From Polynucleobacter hirudinilacicola (GTDB lineage Bacteria; Pseudomonadota; Gammaproteobacteria; Burkholderiales; Burkholderiaceae), in NCBI RefSeq assembly GCF_002192535.1, contig NZ_NAIA01000002.1, forward strand, positions 62,001-126,000: a stretch of DNA of 64,000 nt, given 5' to 3'. Below the pieces are notes generated by a model. That model searched no databases and had not been told where the DNA came from. It worked only from the letters and a program-made list of their open reading frames with translations. Made by a program: the position numbers and the translations under genes. Positions 1 to 8,203 of the stretch are shown in pieces. The stretch's first letter is position 1; each line of letters opens with the position of its first letter.

Positions 1-44
1 TTTGTTGATGCTGGGCTTGAAGAGGTAAGACTGGATTTAGACAT
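1..44 (-). CDS. nusB: Start of NusB (partial, runs off left edge)
   Basis: An ATG on the minus strand at 44..42 opens a reading frame beginning MSKSSLTSSSPAST that leaves the window. It starts 8 bases after the ribH stop codon. ribH followed by nusB, the transcription antitermination factor, is a very common proteobacterial arrangement, and a low-complexity Ser/Thr/Pro tail before the NusB fold is plausible. Only 14 codons are visible, so the call rests on gene order and not on a domain. Confidence 0.5.
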   Translation of the reverse strand, partial: MSKSSLTSSSPAST

Positions 45-52
45 GAGAATAA

Positions 53-568
53 TTACTCTTCTTCGCTGGGGTTGATTTCGATATCAATATCGGGGGTGAG
101 TGCTAAAGCCAGGTTAGCCATCTCTACTACTGCTCTAGCGCAATCAGCGCCTTTAACTTGCACGCGCACTTGCGCTTGCTCATCGGTATCGCAGGTCAAC
201 ACGCCATTGGCGATTGGTAGACCTGAGTCAATCGAGATGCGAGTAATGCCTGCGGCAGATTCATTTGAGACAAGCTCAAAGTGATAGGTTTCACCACGGA
301 TCACAGCACCCAAAGCTACTAAGCCATCAAACTCACCAGTCTCAACCAGTTTTTGGAGTGCAAATGGAATCTCCAGTGCACCGGGTACGGTAACCAGCTT
401 GATGTCAGCTTGTGCAACGCCTAAAGCAATGAGTTCTTCAATGCAGGCATTGGTGAGGGCTACACAATGCTCTTCATTAAAGCGTGCTTGCACAATGCCA
501 ATGCGAAGGTCTTGACCATTCAGGTCCGCTTCGAGTACGCCTACAAAGTCATTGTGAGAGCTAGTCAT
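53..568 (-). CDS. ribH: 6,7-dimethyl-8-ribityllumazine synthase
   Basis: This 171-residue protein catalyses the penultimate step of riboflavin synthesis, condensing 5-amino-6-ribitylaminouracil with 3,4-dihydroxy-2-butanone 4-phosphate to give lumazine. The family signatures are present: VPGALEIP at residues 61-68 and RGETYHFE at 91-98, with His96 at the usual acid-base position. The length is slightly above the usual 150-160 because of a short N-terminal extension and an acidic C-terminal tail. It lies 30 bases downstream of the ribBA-type gene and just before nusB, so the three probably share a transcript. Confidence 0.97.
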   Translation of the reverse strand: MTSSHNDFVGVLEADLNGQDLRIGIVQARFNEEHCVALTNACIEELIALGVAQADIKLVTVPGALEIPFALQKLVETGEFDGLVALGAVIRGETYHFELVSNESAAGITRISIDSGLPIANGVLTCDTDEQAQVRVQVKGADCARAVVEMANLALALTPDIDIEINPSEEE

Positions 569-598
569 AATATTTTTCTAAATAAGTTACTGAAGAGT

Positions 599-1738
599 TT
601 ACGTGGTAGCTGGTTTATAAGGCTGGTAGCCTGTTACTTCTAGCTTGTAGCCAGACAAGCTTGGTACTGGGTTTGGATTGGCAAGCAAGCGCATTTTGCC
701 AACACCAATGTCTTTGAGGATCTGAGCGCCGATGCCATAGCTTCTGAAATCCGTTTTACGTGACAAAGGTTTTTTCACTGCGTCTTTAGGTTGATTGAGT
801 TTTTGAAACTGCGCCAACCAATCCTGATCATTCGGGGCTGCGATGCCTGCGGCATTGAGAAGTACTGCAACACCCGCTGGAGCGGCAGCAATTTGTTGCA
901 GTGCTTGCACGAGTGGCCAGGAGTGATTGCTGACCTGCGAGTCTAAGAAATCTAATACTGTTACGGGTTCGTGAACTCGCACTAATGTCTCTTGAGTCTC
1001 AGATGGCTTGCCATGCACTAAGGCAATATGTACGCATGAGCTTGGAGTGTCGCGATAGATAATGCCCTCGAACTTGCCCCAGGGAGTAATAAATTCACGG
1101 GCACCTTCACGCACCACAATACTTTCGTGTTGGCTGCGGTACTTAATCAAATCAGCGATGCTGCCAATCTTGAGCTGATGCTCTTTAGCAAACTCAAGAA
1201 GGTCTGGCAGACGAGCCATGCTGCCATCATCTTTCATGATTTCGCAAATCACGGAAGTTGGTGAGCAGCCAGCCATTGCGGCAAGATCACAACCGGCTTC
1301 TGTATGACCAGAGCGAATAAGTACACCACCTGGTTGAGCCATCAAAGGAAAGATATGGCCAGGTTGTACTAAATCACTAGGCTTGGCGTTGGGAGCTACA
1401 GCAGTTTTAATCGTTAAAGCACGGTCTGCAGCAGAAATGCCAGTGGTCACTCCAGTGGCAGCTTCAATAGAGACTGTGAAATTAGTGCCCATCGAGGTAC
1501 CGTTATCACGCACCATGAGTGGCAGGTTTAATTGCTGGCAACGCTCGCGGGTGAGGGTGAGGCAAATCAGGCCGCGGCCATGCTTAGCCATGAAATTGAC
1601 TGCTTCAGCTGTTACGTGATCGGCTGCCAGAACAAGATCGCCCTCATTTTCACGATCTTCTTCGTCAACGAGAACGACCATCTTGCCGGCGCGCAGGTCG
1701 GCAATGATTTCTTCTGTAGAGGCGAGAGTATTTGGCAT
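599..1738 (-). CDS. ribB: 3,4-dihydroxy-2-butanone 4-phosphate synthase with degenerate GTP cyclohydrolase II domain (RibBX type)
   Basis: The first ~200 residues are a standard RibB domain: acidic motif [12 protein letters not shown] at 25-36 and [10 protein letters not shown] from 144, so it should convert ribulose 5-phosphate to dihydroxybutanone phosphate. Residues ~205-379 align with GTP cyclohydrolase II (start [13 protein letters not shown], end motif [15 protein letters not shown]). However, the zinc site of RibA, normally a Cys followed by a CxC after the VRVHE stretch, is absent; [16 protein letters not shown] contains no Cys. The second domain therefore probably lacks cyclohydrolase II activity, as known for RibBX-type proteins. 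A separate ribA should exist elsewhere. The next gene is ribH. Confidence 0.93.
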   Translation of the reverse strand: MPNTLASTEEIIADLRAGKMVVLVDEEDRENEGDLVLAADHVTAEAVNFMAKHGRGLICLTLTRERCQQLNLPLMVRDNGTSMGTNFTVSIEAATGVTTGISAADRALTIKTAVAPNAKPSDLVQPGHIFPLMAQPGGVLIRSGHTEAGCDLAAMAGCSPTSVICEIMKDDGSMARLPDLLEFAKEHQLKIGSIADLIKYRSQHESIVVREGAREFITPWGKFEGIIYRDTPSSCVHIALVHGKPSETQETLVRVHEPVTVLDFLDSQVSNHSWPLVQALQQIAAAPAGVAVLLNAAGIAAPNDQDWLAQFQKLNQPKDAVKKPLSRKTDFRSYGIGAQILKDIGVGKMRLLANPNPVPSLSGYKLEVTGYQPYKPATT

Positions 1739-1861
1739 AGCCCTCTATTTTAAGCTGAGCAGGCAATTGCTGTGATGTCCTACAGGAATATGCCTGCTTT
1801 CGGACAGTAAGAGCTTTGGCAGTGCCTTTTAAGAGCCCATAGGGTCCCTGAAAATGGCTTA

Positions 1862-2203
1862 ATGCGCCAGCCATACCAAGTTACCCATAAATACGCGTCA
1901 GATCATCAAATCGACAATTCTCAAGGCTTTGTTTTATTGGAGGTCATTGTGGCCATGAGTCTGATTTTGGGTTCGTGGATGGCTTTGCTTGGCTCTTATC
2001 AAAACTTAGCCTTACGCACTGCCCAAGTAGAAAGTAAAAGAGCTCAACTCAGAAGAGAGTTTGATGCTTTTGAAGTGAGTGAGCAACTCAGGCTAAGGGT
2101 CATCACAAACACCGAAGGCCAAATCCATGAATCTTCTCGAATGTCTCGTCGCCATCGCGCTCAGCATGCTGCTGCTCAACCCACTTCTCAAAACAAGCGC
2201 TGA
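1862..2203 (+). CDS. Minor pseudopilin, PilV-like
   Basis: Residues ~22-45 form a type IV prepilin N-terminus: QGFVLLEVIVAMSLILG, with G at -1, F at +1 and E at +5, followed by a hydrophobic helix. It is most like PilV/GspI-type minor pilins that prime or cap pilus assembly at the inner membrane. The last ~25 residues (from IHESSRMSRR) are Arg/Gln-rich, do not look like a pilin, and lie in the 77-base overlap with the next gene. The true C-terminus may therefore differ, for instance after a frameshift near 2085-2125. It is the first of four tandem minor-pilin genes. Confidence 0.7.
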   Translation: MRQPYQVTHKYASDHQIDNSQGFVLLEVIVAMSLILGSWMALLGSYQNLALRTAQVESKRAQLRREFDAFEVSEQLRLRVITNTEGQIHESSRMSRRHRAQHAAAQPTSQNKR

Positions 2204-2753
2204 TTTAGTGGCCAAACAAATCGAATATGAAAAAAGACAATTACTCACCTCGGAAGCTGAGCGTGCATTTGAACTCATTGGGCGCGCCATCAGAATGGCT
2301 GGGTATCGCAAAATCGATTCTACCCAGCTACGCAAACAAAAAGATCAATGGATTTTAGTTCAGAAAAAATCCGGGTTTCGAGGATCTGATTCGGTCATGA
2401 TTCAGCATGAGATCTCCGATGAAATCGATTTTGATTGCATCGGTAATACGCTCACGAAAGAGCGCACAAAACAAGGCATAGCACGCCAAGCATTTTTGGT
2501 CGATAGACAGGCTGGAATTCCAAAAGGTATGAAAGTGAATGGTGGATCCTTAATTTGCCAATCATTGGATCGGCAAGGCCGCTTGCAAAGTACTACCCTA
2601 ATGAATGGTGTGAATTATTTAGTAATCGAAGAGATTGTGTCCTCAGAAAAATCACCTACACAAAAACTCTATCAGGTGAGTCTCCAAATGACCGATGGGG
2701 CCTTATTAAACCTAGACCTAATACGTACCTTTAGCACTAGAAATCTGCCATGA
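2127..2753 (+). CDS. Minor pilin, PilW-like, lacking a recognisable leader
   Basis: This 208-residue protein starts MNLLECLVAIALSMLLLN. This matches the prepilin helix of PilW-type proteins, with Glu at position 5, and is followed by an AFELIGRAIRMAGYR segment typical of PilW. No Gly-ended leader precedes the helix: the frame upstream is closed by TAA at 2094-2096 and contains no other start codon. The ATG thus sits exactly where the mature N-terminus would be. It overlaps the upstream gene by 77 bases, and its ATGA overlaps the following gene. The family call is fair; whether the protein is processed normally is doubtful. Confidence 0.7.
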   Translation: MNLLECLVAIALSMLLLNPLLKTSADLVAKQIEYEKRQLLTSEAERAFELIGRAIRMAGYRKIDSTQLRKQKDQWILVQKKSGFRGSDSVMIQHEISDEIDFDCIGNTLTKERTKQGIARQAFLVDRQAGIPKGMKVNGGSLICQSLDRQGRLQSTTLMNGVNYLVIEEIVSSEKSPTQKLYQVSLQMTDGALLNLDLIRTFSTRNLP

Positions 2754-3082
2754 TTTTGGCTTGGGTACTCTCATTATTGCTTCTCTGCGCCTCTTTGATA
2801 GTTCATCTGGAGCGCTTGACTGCATTGCGCATCATTGAAGTCAAAACAATTGCACTCGCACAGAAAAATTTTATAGCTGCAGAAAAAGCGCTACTAGATT
2901 GTGAGCAAAACCCCAGTACGCTTTCAGCATTAACCGAAAATAATTGTTTTATTCAGCCAATCTCGAAAAATATTTGGTTAATTACGAGTAAACAAAAACC
3001 AACGATACAGGTTCATATTCTTCTGGATGAAAAGTCTGGTACTACGAAACGATTGAATTGGCGACAGTCATTTGATGAATAA
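2750..3082 (+). CDS. Minor pilin-like membrane protein, PilX-like
   Basis: This 110-residue protein has one N-terminal hydrophobic helix (WVLSLLLLCASLIV) followed by a helical and then polar region containing two Cys (ALLDCEQNP, NNCFIQP) that could form a disulfide in the periplasm. It lacks a clear G/E prepilin motif. The PilX-like call rests on its position between PilW-like and FimT-like genes, the overlapping ATGA start, and the helix plus Cys pair. It is short for a PilX family member. Confidence 0.5.
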   Translation: MILAWVLSLLLLCASLIVHLERLTALRIIEVKTIALAQKNFIAAEKALLDCEQNPSTLSALTENNCFIQPISKNIWLITSKQKPTIQVHILLDEKSGTTKRLNWRQSFDE

Positions 3083-3629
3083 TGATCATCAATCCTATGG
3101 TGGCAGCTTGCTCGAGTTAATGGTAGTGATCTTGATTGTGGCCATGATTGCTATGAGTACCATGCCAATTTTACAAAATCAAATTGCTGCCCGAGAAATC
3201 GATTCAGTTGCAAGGCGATTTATTGTGCACGCCCATTTTGCGAGACAGCAAGCTTTGTATCTAGGCGAACAAGTGTTGTTAGCGCCAGCAACTCAAAGTG
3301 GTTGGGATGATGGCTGGCTTATCCAAAGTGGCTGTATTGCTAAAAGAGTGCAATCAAGCTGTACCCCTCAGCATTGGTTTTCTCAGGGCGCAATAGATCC
3401 GATTTATTTCAAGGGTGGCGGCAAACAGTTTGTAGATCCCCATTCTCAAAAAAGAGGTATTTTGTTTAATGCTGCTGGGGCTGCTAAAACTGGCCAAGGC
3501 GGGTTTGTGGCTAACCGCCTGATCTTGGGTCACTACAGGGCTCCCAGTCTTGAGCGCCAGCTGATTTTGGGCAGCGGGGGCCGCTGGAGAATCTGTGACC
3601 CCGCTAGAGATGCAAGGCGATGTCAGTGA
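3075..3629 (+). CDS. fimT: Pseudopilin, FimT/GspH family
   Basis: The prepilin motif GGSLLELMVVILIVAMIA lies near residues 9-26, with Glu at +5 after cleavage between the two glycines, followed by a GspH/FimT-type beta-rich domain (REIDSVARRFIVHAHFARQQAL, then a WDDGW segment). FimT/GspH proteins are minor components of type IV pili or type II secretion pseudopili, and some bind DNA during uptake. The ATG at 3075 is preferred over TTG at 3072. It overlaps the PilX-like gene by 8 bases and ends just before ribD. No pilY1 or major pilin gene follows. Confidence 0.8.
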   Translation: MNNDHQSYGGSLLELMVVILIVAMIAMSTMPILQNQIAAREIDSVARRFIVHAHFARQQALYLGEQVLLAPATQSGWDDGWLIQSGCIAKRVQSSCTPQHWFSQGAIDPIYFKGGGKQFVDPHSQKRGILFNAAGAAKTGQGGFVANRLILGHYRAPSLERQLILGSGGRWRICDPARDARRCQ

Positions 3630-3654
3630 TTGGATTGAATGGTTTAATAGATAC

Positions 3655-4770
3655 ATGTACAGCGCAGTTGACCACCAGTTTATGGGCGAGGCTTTGGCCG
3701 AGGCTCAAAAAGCACTTTATTTATCCAACCCAAATCCTCGGGTAGGTTGTGTCATTGTCAAAGATGGCGAAATCATTGGTCGTGGTTTTACCCAAAAAGT
3801 GGGCGCAGCCCATGCAGAGGTGCAAGCATTGGCCGATGCGCAATCTAAAGGCAAAGATCCTGCAGGCTCCACTATATATGTGACGCTCGAGCCTTGTAAT
3901 CACACTGGTAAAACACCGCCCTGTGTTGATGCCTTAATTGCCGTCAAGCCTGCCAAAGTGATTGCTGCGATGAGTGATCCAAACCCTTTGGTAGCTGGTA
4001 AGGGATTAGAAAGATTAAAAGCGGCTGGCATTGAAGTGCATTGTGGTCTATTAGAAGCGCAAGCCCAGGAACTGAATCGCGGATTTGTTTCACGGATGAC
4101 AAGAGGTCTTCCTTGGGTGCGTCTAAAAATCGCGGCTAGCCTCGATGGTAAGACTGCATTACCCAATGGCAAGAGTCAGTGGATTACTGGCCCGTTAGCA
4201 AGAGCAGATGGTCATCACTGGCGGGCACAAGCTTGCGCACTCATTACTGGTGTTGGCACTGTCAAAGAAGATGACCCTTCATTAAACGTGAGAGATGTCG
4301 TCACTCAGCGTCAACCGATGAGAATCATCATTGACTCTAAATTAGAGACGCCCTCGAACTCCAACATTCTCAATCAACTTGATCAATCGGGCGTTCTAAT
4401 TGTGTGTGCTGAATTAGAATCGCCTGGTAATCGTGAGAAGGCCAAAGCTTTTACGGAGCGTGGTATTGAAGTGATTGCTATGCCTAATGCATTTGGTAAG
4501 GTAGATTTACCAAAACTCTTCTCGTATTTAGCCCAAGAGAGGCAGATGAATGAGATTCATATTGAAGCTGGCTTCAAGCTCAATGGATCAATGCTTCGCG
4601 AAGACTGTGTTGATGAGCTGTTGCTTTACTACGCACCATTTTTTATGGGTGAGGGTATTGGTATGGCAAGTGTACCAACCTTGCCCACATTAGATGCGCC
4701 CAAGAACTGGAAAGTCATTGATCAGTCCTTGTTTGGTCCTGATTTAAGACTGCGTCTCATTAAAAACTGA
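3655..4770 (+). CDS. ribD: Bifunctional pyrimidine deaminase/reductase
   Basis: RibD performs the deamination and the reduction that follow GTP cyclohydrolase II in riboflavin synthesis. The deaminase zinc site is clear: HAE at 53-55 and PCNHTGKTPPC at 80-90, giving His53, Cys81, Cys90 and catalytic Glu55. The reductase domain fills ~145-371. The frame is open from a GTG at 3595 inside the fimT end, but the ATG at 3655 gives the usual ~371-residue length and begins just before the conserved FMGEALAEAQ stretch. It is followed 32 bases later by ribE. Confidence 0.95.
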   Translation: MYSAVDHQFMGEALAEAQKALYLSNPNPRVGCVIVKDGEIIGRGFTQKVGAAHAEVQALADAQSKGKDPAGSTIYVTLEPCNHTGKTPPCVDALIAVKPAKVIAAMSDPNPLVAGKGLERLKAAGIEVHCGLLEAQAQELNRGFVSRMTRGLPWVRLKIAASLDGKTALPNGKSQWITGPLARADGHHWRAQACALITGVGTVKEDDPSLNVRDVVTQRQPMRIIIDSKLETPSNSNILNQLDQSGVLIVCAELESPGNREKAKAFTERGIEVIAMPNAFGKVDLPKLFSYLAQERQMNEIHIEAGFKLNGSMLREDCVDELLLYYAPFFMGEGIGMASVPTLPTLDAPKNWKVIDQSLFGPDLRLRLIKN

Positions 4771-4802
4771 TTTATCACTTTATTAAGAACTAAAATCATC
4801 CC

Positions 4803-5414
4803 ATGTTTACTGGAATTATTACTGCCGTTGGTCACATTACAAGCGCTCAAGCTAAGGGCGATGGTTTGCAATTAGCAGTTGAGGTGCCAGAGGGCTATTT
4901 AGAGGATGTTGCCTTAGGCGATAGTATTGCTATTCAAGGTGCTTGCATGACTGCAACGCAATTTAAAGGTAATACGTTTACTTTAGATATCTCTCGCGAG
5001 TCACTCAATAAAACAGTTGGCTTAGATAAAGTAGGCCCTGTGAATCTTGAGAAGGCAATGCGTTTGAATGATCGTCTTGGCGGTCACTTGGTTAGTGGGC
5101 ACGTAGATGGTGTGGGTAAAGTGGCGTATTTTTCACAAGTAGCTAATGATGCCTATGGCTCTTGGCTGTTACGCATTGAGGCGCCAAAAGAATTAGCTCC
5201 GTTCTTAGCTTATAAGGGATCGATTGTAGTGAATGGTGTTTCATTGACGGTCAATAAGACAGAAGACAGTTCAAACGCTTGTATTGTGGACATCAATTTG
5301 ATTCCGCACACCTTACAAAGTACCACCTTGGGTAAGTTACAGCAGGGTGATGCTGTGAATCTTGAGATTGATCTTATTGCGCGTTATGTGGCGCGCATGC
5401 TAAATATAAATTAG
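4803..5414 (+). CDS. ribE: Riboflavin synthase alpha chain
   Basis: The protein is 203 residues and begins with the invariant MFTGIITAVG. It has the two tandem lumazine-binding domains of the family; the second begins at GHLVSGHVDGVG. It dismutates two molecules of dimethylribityllumazine to riboflavin and one ribitylaminouracil, the last step of the pathway. It follows ribD on the same strand, apparently co-transcribed. Its stop codon ends 2 bases before the convergent toxin gene stop, so any terminator must lie inside neighbouring coding sequence. Confidence 0.96.
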   Translation: MFTGIITAVGHITSAQAKGDGLQLAVEVPEGYLEDVALGDSIAIQGACMTATQFKGNTFTLDISRESLNKTVGLDKVGPVNLEKAMRLNDRLGGHLVSGHVDGVGKVAYFSQVANDAYGSWLLRIEAPKELAPFLAYKGSIVVNGVSLTVNKTEDSSNACIVDINLIPHTLQSTTLGKLQQGDAVNLEIDLIARYVARMLNIN

Positions 5415-5416
5415 TG

Positions 5417-5707
5417 TTACTTTCGACTAGCAGCTTTTTTATAAACTGCTTCTTGATTTCTTTTGCCTACTGCAATCACCATAACCACAAGCTTGTGGTC
5501 AATTACCTCATACACTAGTCTGTAACCAACACTTCTCAATTTGATTTTGTAAAAGTTGTCTAGATCTCCATGGAGCTTGGCTGATGCCACTCTTGGATTA
5601 GAGAGCCGTTTTTCTAGCTGCTTTTTGAATTGATCTTTTACAGACTGATCTAACTTTTGCCATTCCTTTAAGGCAAGTACATGAAACTCAAGATTAAAGA
5701 TCGTCAA
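5417..5707 (-). CDS. RelE/ParE-type toxin of a toxin-antitoxin pair
   Basis: The 96-residue basic protein shows the RelE fold pattern: an N-terminal helix (LKEWQKLDQSVKDQFKKQL), the SAKLHGDLDNFYKIKLRSVGYRLVYEV core and a beta-strand with VVMVIAVGKR. RelE toxins are ribosome-dependent mRNA interferases. Basic residues of the core (Lys, Arg) and the late Tyr (EAVYKK) are in place. It overlaps its antitoxin gene by 14 bases, indicating translational coupling. It could equally be called StbE- or YafQ-like; the subfamily is not decided. Confidence 0.88.
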   Translation of the reverse strand: MTIFNLEFHVLALKEWQKLDQSVKDQFKKQLEKRLSNPRVASAKLHGDLDNFYKIKLRSVGYRLVYEVIDHKLVVMVIAVGKRNQEAVYKKAASRK

Positions 5708-5948
5708 GCTTAACCTTTACCGTTTTTCCGCCTTTGCGGGATTGAATAGTTTTAATTAGTGAAACGTCATCAATTAATTCTAGTAGAGCCTCGTAGGCCT
5801 TAGCTGATAGAAGATAGGCTTCAGGTTTATTGTGGTTTAAAACCGCAACTGGTAGGTCCCCAGCTATCTGCATGATTTTGCTAGGATTTCTCCTTAAGTC
5901 TGTCATGCTAACAGTAGTTTTGGCGTGTATTGTTTGTGTAATAGTCAT
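5694..5948 (-). CDS. Antitoxin, Phd/YefM (StbD/RelB-like) family
   Basis: The 84-residue protein has the Phd/YefM N-terminal DNA-binding half (TVSMTDLRRNPSKIM, then LPVAVLNHNKPEAYLLSAKAYEALLELI) and a C-terminal tail (KGGKTVKVKLDDL) that would bind and neutralise the toxin encoded downstream. This antitoxin-then-toxin order is standard for the relBE type. It probably represses its own promoter; inverted CATAATAA/TTATTATG sequences lie at its start. Confidence 0.88.
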   Translation of the reverse strand: MTITQTIHAKTTVSMTDLRRNPSKIMQIAGDLPVAVLNHNKPEAYLLSAKAYEALLELIDDVSLIKTIQSRKGGKTVKVKLDDL

Positions 5949-5981
5949 AATAAATTGCCCATAATTTAGTGCATTATTATG
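5946..5981. promoter_or_regulatory. Inverted repeat, candidate operator of the RelE-type module
   Basis: CATAATAA at 5946-5953 is matched by its exact inverse TTATTATG at 5974-5981, and a further CATAAT lies at 5960-5965. The left arm contains the antitoxin start codon. Position and symmetry suit autoregulation by the antitoxin, but the arms are AT-rich and 20 bases apart, so chance is possible. Confidence 0.3.
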
Positions 5982-6014
5982 TACTTTTTAAAACAAGTCA
6001 ACCATGACAAAATC

Positions 6015-6029
6015 AGGCCTCTAGGGCCT
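6015..6029 (-). terminator. Weak hairpin after queC
   Basis: On the minus strand, AGGCC and GGCCT form a 5-bp GC-rich stem with a 5-base loop about 30 bases after the queC stop, followed by GATTTTG. The U-tract is short and interrupted, so this is at best a weak terminator for the queC-cpoB-pal-tol transcript. Confidence 0.3.
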
Positions 6030-6057
6030 ATGGATTTAGCGCTTTAGTTTTTTTGGA

Positions 6058-6801
6058 TTATTTATTCTTACGGTAGCGAGTTGGATCGCTTACATTGGCT
6101 TGTTTAAAGCCCGCCTGTCTTAGACGACAAGATTCACATTCACCACAAGCTTCACCTAAATCATTCGCTTGATAGCAAGAAACTGTTTGTGAGTAATCCA
6201 CACCCATAGTGCTACCAAGCTCAATGATTTGTGCTTTCGTCAGATCGATAATGGGCGCATGCACTCTGAAGCGATTCTGATCATTGATGGCTTCTACGCC
6301 GGCTTTAGTGGCTAAGTTAGCCATGTGCTCAAAAGAGGCGACATACTCAGGGCGGCAATCGGGATAGCCGGAGTAATCTACGGCATTAGCTCCGTAGAAG
6401 ACATCTAGGCCTCCTAATGACTCAGCCCAGCCTAAAGCTAGCGATAAAAGAATCGTATTGCGTGCTGGCACATAAGTAATCGGAATCTCTTGATCTTTTC
6501 CTGGGGTAGTTGGAACAGCAATAGAGGAATCTGTTAATGCAGAGCCGCCAAAACGCGTGAGATCAAGATTGACTACTTCATGGCGAATGACACCAATTTG
6601 TTTTGCAATATGTTTAGCTGCAGCTAATTCAGAAGAGTGGCGCTGGCCATAACCCACTGAAAGTGCATAGGGTGAGTAGCCTAGGTCTTTGGCCAAAGCA
6701 AGAACGGTTGTGGAGTCTAGACCACCCGAAAATAAGATAACTGCAGGGGCGCCAGGCTTGCGTGGTGCTAGATTCTGAAATGCTGCCGACAACTTAGACA
6801 T
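6058..6801 (-). CDS. queC: 7-cyano-7-deazaguanine synthase
   Basis: QueC converts 7-carboxy-7-deazaguanine to preQ0 with ATP and ammonia on the queuosine tRNA-modification route. The PP-loop motif SGGLDS is at 25-30, and the C-terminal zinc site is the [17 protein letters not shown] cluster, with four Cys. The length (247) is slightly above the usual ~230. It starts 3 bases after the cpoB stop, at the end of the tol-pal gene string. Linkage of queuosine genes with tol-pal-cpoB is seen in many proteobacteria. Confidence 0.96.
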   Translation of the reverse strand: MSKLSAAFQNLAPRKPGAPAVILFSGGLDSTTVLALAKDLGYSPYALSVGYGQRHSSELAAAKHIAKQIGVIRHEVVNLDLTRFGGSALTDSSIAVPTTPGKDQEIPITYVPARNTILLSLALGWAESLGGLDVFYGANAVDYSGYPDCRPEYVASFEHMANLATKAGVEAINDQNRFRVHAPIIDLTKAQIIELGSTMGVDYSQTVSCYQANDLGEACGECESCRLRQAGFKQANVSDPTRYRKNK

Positions 6802-6804
6802 TGA

Positions 6805-7536
6805 TTACTTGGTTGCAGTCAGAAGTTGTTGGGCATCTTTAGCTGCTTCAGTATCTGGGTACTTAGCTACGACTTCACTAAACGTTTTTTTAGCAGCAGC
6901 TTTATTGCTGCTCTCTAGTTGCGCATTGCCTAGGGTGACCATTGCTGCAGGAACGCGCGGGTGATCTGGATAATTTTTGATGAGGCTTTGGAGTTGATTA
7001 ATGGCGCCAGCATAAGCTTTGTTCGCATATTTACTATTACCACTCCAGTAGAGTGCGAGAGGTATGTAAGGGCTCTTGGGGTACTTTGCTATGAAAGCGG
7101 TAAAGCTCTCATCGGCTTTTTTGAGGCTACCTGCCTGAAACGCTTTGAGAGCATCGTCATAGGCTTTTTTCTCATTTGGCTGAACTATGCCACTCACACC
7201 TTCAATCGTGGCGGTACGAGGTTCAAAATTACCGAGACGATTATCTAAATCTTGATAGTAGGTTTTCTGACTAGAGTTAATGTCTTCGCTTTGCTTTTCA
7301 AGGTTTTCAATTTTGCCACGTAGCTCAGCATTATCTGCTTTGAGCTTTTCAATCTGGCCTTGCAGCTCAAGCTGGGTCGTGGCGAGTGTCTTGCGTAGAT
7401 CTAAGATGGCCTTACGAGCCTCATCATCAGAAAATAGTGCCCAGGCGCTGTTGGAGGCACCTAAGCAAACTAGAGTAGCACTTAAACAAAACGCTCGTGA
7501 GAGCGTTTGTTTTGCAGAAGAGAAAGGCATCTTCAT
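6805..7536 (-). CDS. cpoB: Cell division coordinator CpoB (YbgF)
   Basis: A signal peptide covers ~1-33 (ending ASNSAWA). A trimerising coiled coil of Gln/Leu/Lys heptads follows (~40-95), and then TPR repeats (~125-240: KAYDDALKAFQAG, SPYIPLALYWSGNSKY, HPRVPAAMVTLGNAQ). CpoB acts in the periplasm to couple Tol-Pal with PBP1B during septation. It sits directly after pal, whose stop immediately precedes its start, as the last member of the tolQRAB-pal-cpoB order. Confidence 0.93.
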   Translation of the reverse strand: MKMPFSSAKQTLSRAFCLSATLVCLGASNSAWALFSDDEARKAILDLRKTLATTQLELQGQIEKLKADNAELRGKIENLEKQSEDINSSQKTYYQDLDNRLGNFEPRTATIEGVSGIVQPNEKKAYDDALKAFQAGSLKKADESFTAFIAKYPKSPYIPLALYWSGNSKYANKAYAGAINQLQSLIKNYPDHPRVPAAMVTLGNAQLESSNKAAAKKTFSEVVAKYPDTEAAKDAQQLLTATK

Positions 7537-8046
7537 TTAGTTTGTGATGTAAACAATATCAGCACGGCGATTCTCTGCCCAAGCTGCTTCGTTATCACCT
7601 TCTGCTTTTGGTTTTTCTTTACCAAAGCTGACAGCTTCCATTTGGTTATCGGATACACCCATTAAGTTCAATGATTTACGCACAGCATCAGAACGACGTT
7701 GACCTAGTGCCAAGTTGTATTCAGCAGTGCCGCGTTCGTCAGTGTTACCTTGAATAATAATTTTCTGAGTTGGGTTTGCTTTTAAATAACTTGCGTGGGC
7801 AGATAGCATTTTTTGATATTTAGTCTGCACGGTGTATTCGTCAAAACCAAAGTAAACGCTTTTCTCGAAGAGGGGACTCTTTGGGTCATTCCATGGTTGT
7901 GAGCCAAAGTTGCCACTACCACCGCTACCGCTGCCACCAGCGCCATTAACGTCATCCAATTTCACGCTAGAGCAAGCTGCCAGCAACAATGCAGTTGCGC
8001 TAATGAGGGTAAATGTGGCGGCACGGCGTGCTAAAGAGGTTTTCAT
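7537..8046 (-). CDS. pal: Peptidoglycan-associated lipoprotein
   Basis: The lipoprotein signal has lipobox LLAAC with Cys25. It is followed by a glycine/serine-rich linker (GAGGSGSGGSGNFG, ~35-48) and an OmpA C-terminal domain with the peptidoglycan-binding NTDERGTAEYN and LGQRRSDAV motifs. Pal is anchored in the outer membrane, holds peptidoglycan and is released by TolB. The 157-base gap to tolB contains no evident gene. Confidence 0.97.
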   Translation of the reverse strand: MKTSLARRAATFTLISATALLLAACSSVKLDDVNGAGGSGSGGSGNFGSQPWNDPKSPLFEKSVYFGFDEYTVQTKYQKMLSAHASYLKANPTQKIIIQGNTDERGTAEYNLALGQRRSDAVRKSLNLMGVSDNQMEAVSFGKEKPKAEGDNEAAWAENRRADIVYITN

Positions 8047-8203
8047 GGTCTTTCCTTTTCTTACAAGCTAACTAAACAACCCAGTCAATATCTGAGCCTA
8101 TTGCCAATATTATGCCTCTAAGAGTATGAAAAGTAACGATTTAGCCTAAAAATGGGATGCCAGAAAGGATTTGTGGATCAAGGCCGAGTAAACCTTAATC
8201 CAC

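Noticed and set aside
1739..1861. Possible FMN riboswitch before ribB
   Set aside because: The spacer contains one TTTTCAGGGA-like start, but the other conserved FMN-aptamer segments are absent. The gap of ~120 bases does not hold a full aptamer, and nothing similar precedes ribD or ribE.
1665..1874. 69-codon minus ORF upstream of ribB
   Set aside because: It overlaps the start of ribB in another frame, shows no domain and is a shadow.
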